In this document: piece after piece, positions 9,839 to 19,244 of the stretch | Position numbering within the stretch: position 1 is the first letter of the stretch | Layout of the letters: each line of letters begins with the position of its first letter | Source: Actinidia chinensis | Lineage: Eukaryota; Streptophyta; Magnoliopsida; Ericales; Actinidiaceae | Reading direction: 5' to 3' | DNA: 20,000 nucleotides | Assembly (NCBI GenBank): GCA_009663005.1 | Contig: CM018897.1 | Location: 4,081,312-4,101,311 of the forward strand | Notes under the pieces: generated by a model | The model's database searches: none | Seen by the model: the letters and a program-made list of their open reading frames with translations, nothing else | Told to the model about the DNA's origin: nothing | Position numbers and translations under genes: made by a program

Positions 9839-10036
9839 CAGTTTTTTTTAATTTTTTTTTTTGACTTGTTTGCTTAAAAAGCCAATTAGAGTTGGCCTTT
9901 TTGCTTTTTTGTTTTTATTTTTTTGCTTAATTTTAGCTAAAGTATAGACATAAAAGCAAAAAAGTCAAAAAATTTTAGCCTTTTTTAAGAACAAACTTAA
10001 AAAAAACTTGGTTTTTAAGCATTACCAAACGGAGCC
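9824..10036. mobile_element. Tourist-like MITE inserted in the LINE, TAA duplication
   Basis: 213-bp element whose ends GGCTCCATTTGGCAT and ATTACCAAACGGAGCC are inverted repeats. It is flanked by TAA on both sides (9821-9823, 10037-10039), the PIF/Harbinger signature. It splits the LINE coding sequence between ALF and GDNKAPGPDGY, so it arrived after the LINE. The interior is T-rich then A-rich, so the whole element can fold into one hairpin. No coding capacity. Confidence 0.85.
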
Positions 10037-10147
10037 TAAATAAGGCTGTCTTTATTTCATCCTCCAAGACTGGACGAGTGAGAGACCGAGTCTGCTCAGC
10101 CTGAACCAGGGGTCCCTCTGATATAACCTCCCTATCTACTCTTCTTT

Positions 10148-10970
10148 ACTCAAGGCTGAGGTTGTAACTTTCAAATCTCAAGAGGCACGTAGCCCAAATA
10201 GTTAATGAAATTGCAAATTTGGCCAAACTAATAAGCTAGTTAAACCCTAAATTTGTTAAAAATAGCATATTAGCCCTTGTAATTAGGCAATTCACGAATT
10301 GCCCAAATTGATTCCGTGAATTTACCAAGAATCTGGGGCTAATCAGTAAATTCACAATTTTGGAGCTGAAATGCGGGAGGGTTTGTGCGAATCACGTGAC
10401 TTAGGTTTTTACTTTGTTTCTTGTCATTTTGTTTTTGTGGATCCTAAGTAATTACTTAGTGTGTATCGGACAAGTAATGCAAAGCAATTTACAAAGTGTC
10501 TGTATCTTTGTTATTTGTTATTTTTCCGTGTTGCTTCTATTATTTGCCACGTTTACCTCGAAATCACATTCTGAAAAGGGCAACATTGGAACTGCAAAAG
10601 ATTTTATAAGATGGTGTCAGCAATTTCCGTCCTTTCCGTTAACAGAAGGGGGAAACCACAACAGACAATAAAGCAGGTGGTATTCTTTGTCATCTTCAAA
10701 ACCTAAGGGTATGATTTGTAATTATCAGAAACCATAGGCGAAGTCAGTGTATTAATTGGAAAACTTAATTTCAGTTACAGTTGGAACCAGCAAATTTCAA
10801 AATTTTCAAACATAACCCCAATCACATCAAACCTTCTATTCAATTCAATAAATTCGCAACTGTTCGCATCCCCACTTCGTCTTCATCGACACTTTGATTT
10901 TAGGGTTTTCGGTTCGTCTCGAATCTGATAAGTTCGATCCAAATCGATAGAAGATAGTAGTAGTATTAAC
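10148..10970 (+). promoter_or_regulatory. Probable promoter and 5' UTR of the GEM-like gene
   Basis: No coding region recognised. CACGTGAC at 10393-10400 combines a G-box with an ABRE core about 575 bases before the ATG. No convincing TATA box was seen near the start. The leader probably begins within the last 150 bases, which become pyrimidine- and GC-richer. Confidence 0.45.
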
Positions 10971-11148
10971 ATGGATAAGAATCCACCGGAGTCCGAACCC
11001 TCTCACTCTTCCGATTACGCTCCCTACCCAAAGCTCGACCAAAACGACGTCGCTCCAGTTCCGATCGCCGGAAATTCTACCAACGCCATGCCGTCGGAGG
11101 CCAACCCTTACGTATCTCCATCTCCGGTGCCGGAATCTTTCGTGAAGA
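10971..11148 (+). CDS. GEM-like exon 1: disordered Pro/Ser-rich N-terminus
   Basis: Starts at ATG 10971 and encodes [20 protein letters not shown] and further Pro/Ser/Asn-rich residues. The family N-terminus is similarly loose. It ends AAGA before GTGAGT, phase 1. Confidence 0.85.
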
Positions 11149-14100
11149 GTGAGTCTTCGCCCAATCCATTTTTTTGACTGATTTTATTGACTTGGTATCG
11201 CAATCTAGTTCTTATAGCAGGAAACTGTATAATGATTAGACTTCGTTTGGATAGATGCGGATTAGAAACGAAAAATTTGACGTAATTATTCTGCTCAAAT
11301 TTAGATTTGATTGTTTGAATATGGAATTCGACATTCAATTAGATTTATTAAGATGGATTTGAAATGACTATTTAGTAGAGTAATTTGAAATCCATCTTCT
11401 ACAGTAGTTTCACAAACTAACTAGACCTAAACATCTTATATTTATTAAAACTGAGTGCTGAATCAAGATATAAGTTATTTGTGAAGTCTTAGGCTCTATC
11501 TGGATAATGTGGATTTCAAATCAAGGGACTTAGTATTCAATTTCACATATGATATGAGAGATATAGCAATAAGTGGCTTGTGAACTAGAGTAGAAGATGT
11601 ATTAGAGGTAGAAGAGGGGTACTTTATTAGGATATTTGTATATCTACAATCCTTAACAAGAAGAATTTTGAATCACTTCTATTTAATATTCATTTCAAAA
11701 CCAGCGTGATAGAGCTTCTAAACTCAATATTTAAATCCATATGTAAACTATTTATAGGTTTGTGCTATTCTCGTTGAACAATTAAAGTCAAATCCATTCT
11801 CGTTGAACAATTAAAATCAAATTATTTGGATTCTATCAACTGAACACTCGCAAATCCGATCTTGAAATATATACCTAAAATACTTAATTGAATGAAAGGT
11901 TGTGTTCTTTAAGAAGTGATTCATAGACATCCATTTGAAATTCACATATCCAAACACAACCTAATGTAATTGTGTTTTGTACATCAGGTAAGATGGATTC
12001 AGTGAAGGACGTGCTTGGGGATTGGGGAAAGAAGGCAGCTGATGCAACAAAGAAGGCCGGGGATCTTGCTGGGAATACATGGCAGCACTGTAAGTCTTTG
12101 CTTAAAAAATATTCAAATATCCATATGTAAGCAAATTGAACTATTTTCACAATAATTATGTAGGTTTCTCGATTTTTAGTAAGGACGTTGAGGTTAGAGA
12201 TGATGTGATTCATAGAATCACAGTAGATTGACTTAAGTGGAAGGGAGGTTTTAGCATATTATGTGATGAATATCAACAGGCTTGAGAGGAAAATCTTATT
12301 GCATGGGCCAAAGGCCACCCATGCTTTAGGACATAATCTTAGACAACTAAGGAATGACACACTAACAAAACAAATGTAGGAGATGAGGATGCTTTGATGG
12401 ATACGTGGCATGGCCAAAAAGAGGGAATTAGAAATGAAACACTTAAAAAGTGGTAGGAATAGCATCAATTGGGGAAGGTTGGGAGAAAACAAGACTAAGA
12501 TGGGTTGGGCATGTACAACGAGTACTGATAGATGCAAAAGTAAGAAAGAGAGATAGTATTAGTGTTAAAAGAATACTAGGGAGTAGGGAGGAAAAGATCT
12601 AAATTCACATGCAATGTTGTAGTAAAAAAGTTACAATTTTGTTAAATTTAACTAACTATATAGCCCTTGAATGAGTGGACTAACAAAAAATGATTCATTT
12701 AGCCGACCCTAATTGATTATGACATAAGGCTTAGTTTCGTTTTGTTTCTCCATTTGAAAATATTGATCTCTAGGTTTTCTTTTATACTTTTTATTCTTTT
12801 GTAACTGCTTATGCTATTCGTTAGTGTTCATTTCATTCTCTTTTTTAGTTGTAGTGCTCGTACTGTTACTACTAGCAAAAATTTTAAAAATACTTTGATC
12901 ATGTTAGCCTTCAAGAAAATTGCCATGCCTAGCTACTTAACTTCTTCGTTGTTGATGGAGTTAACTTTCTGACCTTTATATGAATCAGTGAAAACGGGTC
13001 CCAGTGTTGCTGATGCTGCTGTTGGAAGAATTGCTCAGGGAACAAAAGTACTCGTGGAGGGTGGTTATGAGAAGATCTTTCGACAAACATTCGAGACTGT
13101 TCCTGAGGAGCAACTATTGGAACCATATGCATGCTACCTATCGACTTCTGCAGGTCCAGTTATGGGAACCTTGTATATATCTACTGCAAAGCTAGCATTT
13201 TGTAGTGACAATCCTGTGTCCTACAAAGTTGGTGACCAGACTCAATTGAGTTATTACAAGGTATAACGGTTTGTACTGCCCTCTTAGCATGTGATTTTCT
13301 ATCTTGATAGTGTTTCTGATTTCTAGAAGGAATTATTCGGAATTATACTTAGACTTACTGTCATCATTATCATCATCATCGTCTAACGTGATTTACATCT
13401 GAGGGTCAGCTAAGTTATTTTTCTTGCACTCCGTTAGCATTGATCAGTGGAGTCTAGTTGAGCTTGACTCAACTTTATAAGCCAGGAATAGATTTGAGGA
13501 AAGACTTCTGCTAGCTTTCAACATGAGCATGGCAGAACCCTTTGATCTGGGTTTGGAGCCTCAGTGTGAAAGATGCCGTCACGAAAAGTATATTGATTAG
13601 CACGTCAGGTTGTCCTGTAACACATGCTAGGAGTGAATAGTTTGAGTTCAGTGAACGGAGCTCATGAGAATTTTCTTCCATGCTTTCTTTGTCATTTATG
13701 TGGTCAATTTATTTTGGTAACAAAGAAGAGAGATTGATACACTGTATTTTCATCGTCGAAGTACGATTAGTTTATTAGTCAGAGTAAAAGAGAACATGCC
13801 AATTTGTTCAGATGAAAACCTCTAGTGATGATGTTAAATTCTTCCCGGAGCATTGGGGTTGAAGTAATCTGTATCTAATGTTTCAGCTGTTGACATAACT
13901 TGGTGAAACATGTTGAATATCTCCTCCAAATCCGAACTGTTAGAACTCCAAAGTGTAAAGGAAGATCTCCTTTTAAGTGAGCTTAAGACATCCCATTCGA
14001 AGAGAACACAGTCGGCAGGGGTGTGGCTCTGAGATTAGACTACGTTAAACCTTTACCACCACAAGATATTTCTCGTTGACCACCACATTCAGAGATTCTT

Positions 14101-15594
14101 GGTTGCTTGGATAGTATCCAAACACTTGGGCTTAGCGCGTTGCAAAACTGGGATTGTCCCTAGCCAGGAATGGGTTTGAGATTTTACATAAAGAAAGAAA
14201 AACATCAATCGAAAATGTTCACCCTGGATTCTCTTCCTTAATCAAAATGTCATCAATAGATCCTTATTTATTCGGTTTTTGCTATTTGGAATAAGAAAAT
14301 GTTTTTTTGCCTCGGGGATAGTACCGTCAGTCCATCGTTTTCAATGGATCAAGCAAGGTGTGCCATCGAGCTAACTTGATAGAAGTAAATGCTTTGATAA
14401 TTGTCTTAAAGTGGCCGTGGGAGTCAGGTTGCTCTTTATCACTTCATATTATTTCCTTGGCCGTACATCCCTATCTTTTTGGTGTTAGAGTTGGTAGCAC
14501 TCAGTAGCAGGGTTCAAAATCCTGTTACATATTGGGGTTTTTGCCCTTCAATACCGATTTTTTAGTAAATACTGGCCGATATTGGCCAATGTAGGGCTAT
14601 ATTACCGATACCAATATCGTTACCGATACCACGATTTAAAACCCTAGTTGGGAGTGAGAATTTAGAAATAATTTGAAGAACTTTTTTCATTAGGACACAA
14701 AAGATTTTCACAATTTGTAAATTTGTTTATTGGAATTAATAGTTCTGTTTGATAAGAGGAAGATATTTGCCAATTTTGAAGTAGGGACACGACTAACTAT
14801 GTTAGGCATGTCTTTGGGTGATTTATTAGTAAAGTACTAAATCATATAAATAAATTTATGTAATTTCATCTTATGTATAGAAGCTCCAATAGCGAAAATC
14901 TAGTGATGTATCAAGGCATGGTAGTGACACATCTGTGAAGTTTCTCCAAATTGGTGTTTTGTGAATGCGCTCCAATAGTTGCAATGAATTTAAATTAGGA
15001 TTTTGTTAACGAGTGCTATAAGGGAATTGGCTAACAAATTTAAAATGCTTGTTCATTCCGCATGATAGTGGACATACATTCTAAGCTATGTGAACCAATT
15101 AGGGAACCCGTTAAAAAAATCCTTTAAATTATCCAAAAAACAAAAGAACTGATGGTTTATTGTAATTTATCTCTTGCCTTCTGCTAATAAATTGCATCAT
15201 CTTTTACTCTATCCTTCTGGGTGTTTCTTTGGGCAATGTTTGTTCTGAGATACGGATTCAAGGTATCGAGTATATAGAACATTTGGAGCTTCTTGTTAAT
15301 GACCTTGGCTGTATAAAAACATTGGATCCGCCTTTACTTACCAATCATTTACATATTTGTCCAATGCCAATTGCTAAGATTCGCTTCAATATTTTTTCTC
15401 CGCTCCTAAATAGGTGGTTATCCCGTTACATCAGTTAGAAAGCAGTTAATCCTTCGACAAGCAAAGCCAACCCTGCTGAAAAATACATTCAGATCATCTC
15501 TGTCGACAACCACGAGTTCTGGTTCATGGGCTTTGTGAACTATGACAGTGCCGTCAAAAATCTGAAAGACATGCTGCAGGGAGGCAGTGCGTGA
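10971..15594 (+). CDS. GEM-like GRAM-domain protein (4 exons, last exon frameshifted)
   Basis: Family of GLABRA2 EXPRESSION MODULATOR (GEM), FIP1 and ABA-responsive GER proteins. The GRAM domain is a lipid- or protein-binding fold. GEM itself links cell division to epidermal cell fate; other members respond to ABA. Exons are 10971-11148, 11988-12089, 12989-13260 and 15414-15594, all GT-AG with matching phases (1, 1, 0). The product is about 243 residues if the frame is continued: Pro/Ser-rich residues 1-60, the linker [20 protein letters not shown], then [19 protein letters not shown] and the GRAM domain from about 122 ([16 protein letters not shown]) to [13 protein letters not shown]. One extra base at 15435-15441 shifts exon 4. 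As written, translation would end at TAA 15447-15449 after about 195 residues, inside the GRAM domain. Confidence 0.92.
11237..11966. mobile_element. MITE-like inverted repeats in GEM-like intron 1
   Basis: The outer ends TTAGACTTCGTTTGGATA (11237 on) and TATCCAAACACAACCTAA (to about 11963) are inverted copies. Inside, another pair, TTAGGCTCTATCTGG (about 11489) and GATAGAGCTTCTAA (about 11708), suggests a second, nested element. The GTTTGGATA ends are of the kind seen on plant Tourist/hAT MITEs. Direct target duplications are not clean, so the boundaries are provisional. Confidence 0.5.
11767..11822. repeat. Two-copy tandem repeat, 29-bp period
   Basis: ATTCTCGTTGAACAATTAAA followed by (G/A)TCAAAT occurs twice, 29 bases apart, with one mismatch over the 26-base core. 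It lies inside the MITE-like part of GEM-like intron 1. Confidence 0.85.
11988..12089 (+). CDS. GEM-like exon 2: Lys/Ala-rich linker
   Basis: 102 bases after acceptor ACATCAG. It encodes [19 protein letters not shown] and [14 protein letters not shown], an amphipathic stretch conserved just before the GRAM part in GEM proteins. The donor is CACT/GTAAGT. Confidence 0.9.
12383..12745 (+). mobile_element. RTE-type LINE 3' remnant in GEM-like intron 2
   Basis: Two overlapping frames give the C-terminal end of a plant RTE-clade polyprotein: MRML-stop-WIRG, then, one frame over from 12489, [30 protein letters not shown] and a stop at 12600-12602. These equal the family's MRMLRW, LRWFGHVQRR and APVRR blocks. 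At 12699-12735 TTAGCCGACCCTAATTG with TAAGGCTTAG resembles the typical RTE 3' UTR end. Broken by one stop and one frameshift, and same orientation as the host gene. Confidence 0.8.
12989..13260 (+). CDS. GEM-like exon 3: first part of the GRAM domain
   Basis: 272 bases after acceptor AATCAG. It reads [20 protein letters not shown], then [36 protein letters not shown] and [12 protein letters not shown], close to GEM at almost every position. The donor is CAAG/GTATAA, phase 0. Confidence 0.95.
13261..15413 (+). other. GEM-like intron 3, 2.15 kb
   Basis: Intron with donor GTATAA and acceptor AATAG. No exon of the family is missing between its flanks, as exons 3 and 4 join in phase. It holds the inverted-repeat element at 14507-14645; the rest shows nothing recognisable. 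Confidence 0.8.
14507..14645. mobile_element. Short inverted-repeat element, possible hAT MITE
   Basis: The ends CAGGGTTCAAAATC and GATTTAAAACCCTAG are inverted copies. The interior has repeated CCGATA/TATCGG motifs (GGCCGATATTGGCC, ACCGATACCAATATCG, ACCGATACCACG). CAGGG ends are common on hAT elements, but no 8-bp duplication is visible. Confidence 0.45.
15414..15594 (+). CDS. GEM-like exon 4: end of the GRAM domain, one-base insertion
   Basis: Acceptor AATAG, then VVIPLHQL in frame. From 15439 the family continues in the +1 frame: [20 protein letters not shown], then [19 protein letters not shown], ending GGSA at TGA 15592-15594. In the original frame the exon stops at TAA 15447. One extra base lies within 15435-15441 (TTAGAAA). 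Confidence 0.9.
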
Positions 15595-16532
15595 TCTCCA
15601 CCATGTCGCATAAGGTACGTCCTGTTGTAAATAAAATCTGGGCAAAATTAGGATTTATTGGGTGTGAATATATTTTATGTGCTGCTCTTGTTTGAGTGTT
15701 TGATATTCTTGTATCAAGGAAGTGAGTTTACGTGTGGAACAACCGGAGGACGCGGTATATATAATTGTTATCTGTCCAGGGCTGTCTTTTTTTAAATTGA
15801 ATATTCGTTTTTAGATCGCTTGATGTAAATTTACTACATTTGTTGTCTTTGATCAATAATCTTTTTTATTGATAAGGAAAAAATTGTGTTTTTGGCTCCA
15901 CTCTAAATATAGTAACTAATATACATATAAAATTTGGGTCCGGACTTGTATTCACAAAAGTTATATGTAAATTAAAAGTTAATTATTTCTCAGTAGTTTA
16001 GAATTAATTGTATTATATATAATATTTTCTTAATTTACTCAAAGTAAATATTTAAAAATTCTCTTATTTATTATGTGGAGTTTTTTTAATTTGATATTTT
16101 CTCAATATTTTTGGTCTATGTCAATTTGCAATAAATAAATATTTGAGAATTTCTCTTATTTAGTTGATAATTTTTCATTTTCTCTTTTGAAAATTTGTTG
16201 ATAATTTTTTATTTGTTATCTTGTTTATACGATAATTTAAAAGCTAATTATTTATTAATATGAAAATTAAATTGATAATTTATTATTTTCTGCTTTGAAA
16301 AATTATTACCGTCAATTTGTCTACTTAAGTTTTACATGGAGGTTGGTAGGTTGTTAGTTACTCAAATAGACTTTTTAGACAGTAATTACTTACTATGTTT
16401 TTTTTAATAGAATAAGTACCCTTAAAAGAATTCTATTATAATTTTTTGTAATTTATGTATTATTTACACTGAAGTTCAGGGCAGGGCTCGAAAGCCTACA
16501 AGGACTGTAGATCATCTGAAAGATGTCTAGTA
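15595..16532. other. GEM-like 3' UTR and AT-rich spacer
   Basis: The first 200-300 bases are probably 3' UTR. AATAAA at 15629-15634 is a possible poly(A) signal, very close to the stop. From about 15860 to 16460 the DNA is strongly AT-rich with no coding signal. Confidence 0.5.
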
Positions 16533-16540
16533 AGCAGTAC

Positions 16541-17215
16541 CGGCCCTGAGCTTCTCGAACCCCAATCTTAACCTCAATTTGAGGTTATTTACATTTTTTT
16601 TGAATAAAAAACGAGATTATTATTGCAACAAAGATTAACATCTCTTGTGAGTTTTAAACAAAATTAGGAACTTGAAATACACATACAAAACTATTATTTC
16701 GATGTACCAAAATATATATAATCCAGAACACAAAAAGCCATAATTCCATATACTAAATAACTAATTGAAACCATTAATCTAATTGAAACCATAAACATAA
16801 ACATGGGAATTAAAAAAAAGACATCAAAGAATCCGAGAGATGCGAGAATGTGAGTCTCTTTTACTTGACCAAAGTTTTGGAAAAAATTAATTATTTTTTT
16901 AATCTCTTCAAACAGGTGATGAATTTGGTAATCTCTTGTAGAGAGGGGGGATTTGTAGTCAGCACAGAGGGAACCTTAGAATCTCAATTCCCAATTTGTA
17001 AATTTTTGCTTGCCTCGTTTGAAATTTTAACCCTTAACAAGCGTAATGGGCGTGATCCCCCCTTCTCCTAAATTTCAAAATGGGTTGGGCTTCTAAAATC
17101 AAAATGTTTTTTTTTTACCTAACATATCTATACTATAACATATTGGACTTGAGGGTCCAAAATTGGACTATTTTAGGGGGCCTCAGACACAGGCTTATTG
17201 GGCATGTGCTTAGGG
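16541..17215. mobile_element. Candidate hAT-like non-autonomous element
   Basis: The ends ACCGGCCCTGAGC and GCTTAGGGCCGGCAC are inverted copies with few mismatches, 675 bp apart. Flanks GTAAGCAG and GTTAGCAA agree at 6 of 8 positions and might be a decayed 8-bp duplication, but their spacing from the ends is unequal. No transposase frame. Superfamily uncertain. Confidence 0.45.
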
Positions 17216-17343
17216 CCGGCACGGTTAGCAAGAAGCTTTAAGATTATTAGTAGTTTCTCTAACAGTTGTTTCCCTTCGTTTTCACCTCTAGAAGATGGAT
17301 TTCTAGCATATATCATTGACCTTTTCTTGATTTCGAGTCCCTT

Positions 17344-17546
17344 GAGGCATGTTTGATAACCCGACTAGGCCGAACTAGGGCAGTCCCGCGTTTGTTTTTT
17401 CAAAATGGTTCCGGACTATTAGTCTGAGCAGACCCAATAATCCTCCATACTTGGGACAACTTGTCCTGGGGGATTTTATGGTTTTATTAGTCCCCTAAGT
17501 AGTCCATGGACTACTTGGCCAGTCCGAGTAATCAAACATGCACTTA
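17344..17546. mobile_element. MITE with about 25-30 bp terminal inverted repeats
   Basis: The left end GGCATGTTTGATAACCCGAC with TAGGCC is mirrored by the right end GGCCAGTCCGAGTAATCAAA with CATGCAC. The interior holds further short inverted blocks (TAGTCCATGGACTA is a perfect palindrome). The possible flank TTG/TTA would fit a PIF/Harbinger target, but only one side is intact. No coding capacity. Confidence 0.65.
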
Positions 17547-17628
17547 GGACTTTATCTATCGCCATACCTTGTCGGCCCAGACAACGGTGCTGTGTGTGGT
17601 GCTGTGTGGGTGTAAGGATCTGCCCATC

Positions 17629-17669
17629 CACACACACACACACACACACACCGCCCCCCCTCTCTCTCT
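17629..17669. repeat. CA then CT microsatellite
   Basis: A CA run at 17629-17651, a short C-rich block and a CT run to about 17669. Simple repeats in intergenic DNA. Confidence 0.9.
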
Positions 17670-17718
17670 TCTAGCAGTCCTATTATCCTATATAGTTTTG
17701 AGTCATGCTAAAGACGAA

Positions 17719-17850
17719 CCCTTCGCACATTAATTATCCTCAATCACTGGGGTTAGCATTTCCCTTCGCACATTAATTATCCTCAATCACTGGGGTTAGC
17801 ATTTCCCTTCGCACATTAATTATCCTCAATCACTGGGGTTAGCATTTCCC
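17719..17850. repeat. Perfect three-copy tandem repeat, 43-bp unit
   Basis: Three identical copies start at 17719, 17762 and 17805, each beginning CCCTTCGCACATTAATTATC and ending GGGGTTAGCATTT. A partial CCCT follows. No differences between copies. TATAAAA begins at 17851, directly after the array. Confidence 0.97.
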
Positions 17851-17857
17851 TATAAAA
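17851..17857 (+). promoter_or_regulatory. TATA-box-like TATAAAA after the 43-bp array
   Basis: TATAAAACT sits right behind the tandem array. About 20-30 bases on come CAACAGTT and then GT/GA repeats (17874-17899), a layout like a plant core promoter with a GA-rich leader. No gene is recognisable downstream in this window, so use as a promoter is unproven. Confidence 0.3.
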
Positions 17858-17873
17858 CTTATCTTTCAACAGT

Positions 17874-17899
17874 TGTGTGTGTGTGAGAGAGAGAGAGAG
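17874..17899. repeat. GT/GA compound microsatellite
   Basis: GTGTGTGTGTG followed by GAGAGAGAGAGAGAG. Confidence 0.9.
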
Positions 17900-18215
17900 T
17901 GGTGTTGATTTGGCCCATTGCCATATTGTGCCAAGGCGCTTCAGCTGGATTGAGATGGCTACTTTGATTGTTACTAGCAATGGAGTAGTACCTAATTTGG
18001 AGTGGTGGGTGTGGGGTCTAAGACGGGTTCAAATCCTCATCTCCATTCCATTTAATAATGGAGTGACGATTCATATATTTAAAGATTAGATTAGATGATT
18101 GAGATCTTGCCACTTTTTGTGGGTAATATCAACCAAAATTACGTTATTTTGAGAAAATAAATTCGGCAGGGTTTGGGTCATGTAAGAGGAGAGAGATATT
18201 ATTTAAGTTGCTTAA
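17900..18215. other. Spacer with a tRNA-like B-box motif
   Basis: GGGTTCAAATCCTC at 18027-18040 resembles a Pol III B box, as in tRNA-derived SINEs. I could not build a cloverleaf or a clear A box, so neither a tRNA nor a SINE is called. Confidence 0.3.
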
Positions 18216-18218
18216 GTT

Positions 18219-18420
18219 TTTTTTTGACTCAATAAAAGATTATATACAAGTATCAAAAATTAGATTAACGATAAAACCGGACAATCTATCACGTTAGAAA
18301 GCCCATCAATATAAACCAAAAATCACCTAGAACAAGCCCAATAAATAGTCCTATAATAGAAAGAACTAACTAACTATAAAAAGAACTCCTAAATGGAGAA
18401 TAAATAATCAAAGAAAAATG
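18219..18420 (-). mobile_element. Possible retroposon 3' end (LINE-like tail)
   Basis: The minus strand reads as AT-rich non-coding sequence ending ATCTTTTATTGAGTC and a run of nine A's (T's at about 18219-18227), as plant LINE 3' UTRs end. No coding remnant or flanking duplication found. Confidence 0.25.
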
Positions 18421-19239
18421 CTACTCCGGCATAAAGTCTGCATTTTACCAGTCAAACGCGATTAAATCGGCATGTTTTTAGATTTATTTAATGGCAAAAT
18501 ATGACGAGTGAAGAGAAGCAGAAAAAAGTTCACGGTGCTTGATGTTCGGTAGGCACACCGCACGTTCACCCACCTAGCCTGGCGGTTGTCGCGGTCGTGC
18601 AACGACGGCGAGAATGCCTGGTGGTGAACGGGGGTTGGCTAGTGTTAGTGGTGAATGGCCATCTGGTTCTCAAATGATAGAAAGAGATCGATTATTTAGT
18701 TCCTTTTTATTGTGTAACACTATTAATTAAGGAGCTGACTGGGCAGATCACGTTGGAAACCCACGTTAATGCGTAAATTATGTTGTAAACTTCGAATGTT
18801 TGTATAACATTACCCATAATCAAAATATCTACTTTTGACGAGGATTGACCCTTGACCTTCTATTCAAAAGTTTACAAGAACAGTCAACCGTACTAACCCA
18901 ATTGGTTTAAGTTGATCAAGTTTGGCGTAGGGAAGGGAAGCCCTATCCAATATCGGTCACCTTGTCATCCATTCACATGCCATATACCAGGTAAATGGGC
19001 ACATCAAAGTCCTTCAAGCCAACAAAACATATCGAAAACAAAATAATGCAACAAAGTGGTCCCTTTCACCACCCCCATCAAAAACATTGCATCACTCAAA
19101 AGAATATAAACGCGTGCATGCGTGGTAAGTACATTGGCATAAAGACATACAAGCAAAGCATAAAATTACATGCTACGATCAATCACAGCCAAAACCACTT
19201 GCTCATAACACCTACACTACACACCACCTGATAGGAAAA
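18421..19239. other. Non-coding spacer
   Basis: No gene recognised. At about 18561-18645 a GC-rich block, unlike its surroundings, has loose inverted symmetry (CGTTCACCC near its start, GGTGGTGAACGGG near its end). The open frame at 18995-19231 is low-complexity and matches no family. Confidence 0.4.
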
Positions 19240-19244
19240 GCAAA

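Larger units (their letters stand above)
7865..10136 (-). mobile_element. 5'-truncated, decayed L1-type LINE (reverse transcriptase remnant)
   Basis: Non-LTR retrotransposon copy read on the minus strand and flanked by an identical 11-bp target duplication TACTCTTCTTT (7854-7864 and 10137-10147). In order it shows VLEDEIKTALF, KAPGPDGY (just after the MITE), AQSAFVPNRSMVQNIYLVQE, MKIDLPKA, GLRQGDPLSPFLF, the catalytic FADD box (LTFADDLILFSR), LGIPVAASRL, and a zf-RVT-like end (KRHLVAWGDICWPK, PKHSFILWLSMKDRLLTGE). It ends in an A-rich tail seen as T's at about 7866-7874. Decay: a stop in place of Tyr after KA, several frameshifts, and internal deletions between KAPGPDGY and AQSAFV and between GFPDG and GLRQGDP. 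Endonuclease and ORF1 are absent. It cannot move on its own. Confidence 0.93.

Noticed and set aside
13321..14460. Possible missed GEM-like exon in intron 3
   Set aside because: Exons 3 and 4 join in phase and give the continuous family sequence [12 protein letters not shown], so nothing is missing.
16850..17071. Open frame inside the hAT-like candidate
   Set aside because: No transposase motif; 73 residues of AT-biased composition.
17719..17850. CRISPR-like array
   Set aside because: The three units are contiguous with no unique spacers, in a plant genome; this is a simple tandem repeat.
18027..18040. tRNA gene suggested by GGGTTCAAATCCTC
   Set aside because: No acceptor stem, anticodon arm or proper A box could be placed around it.
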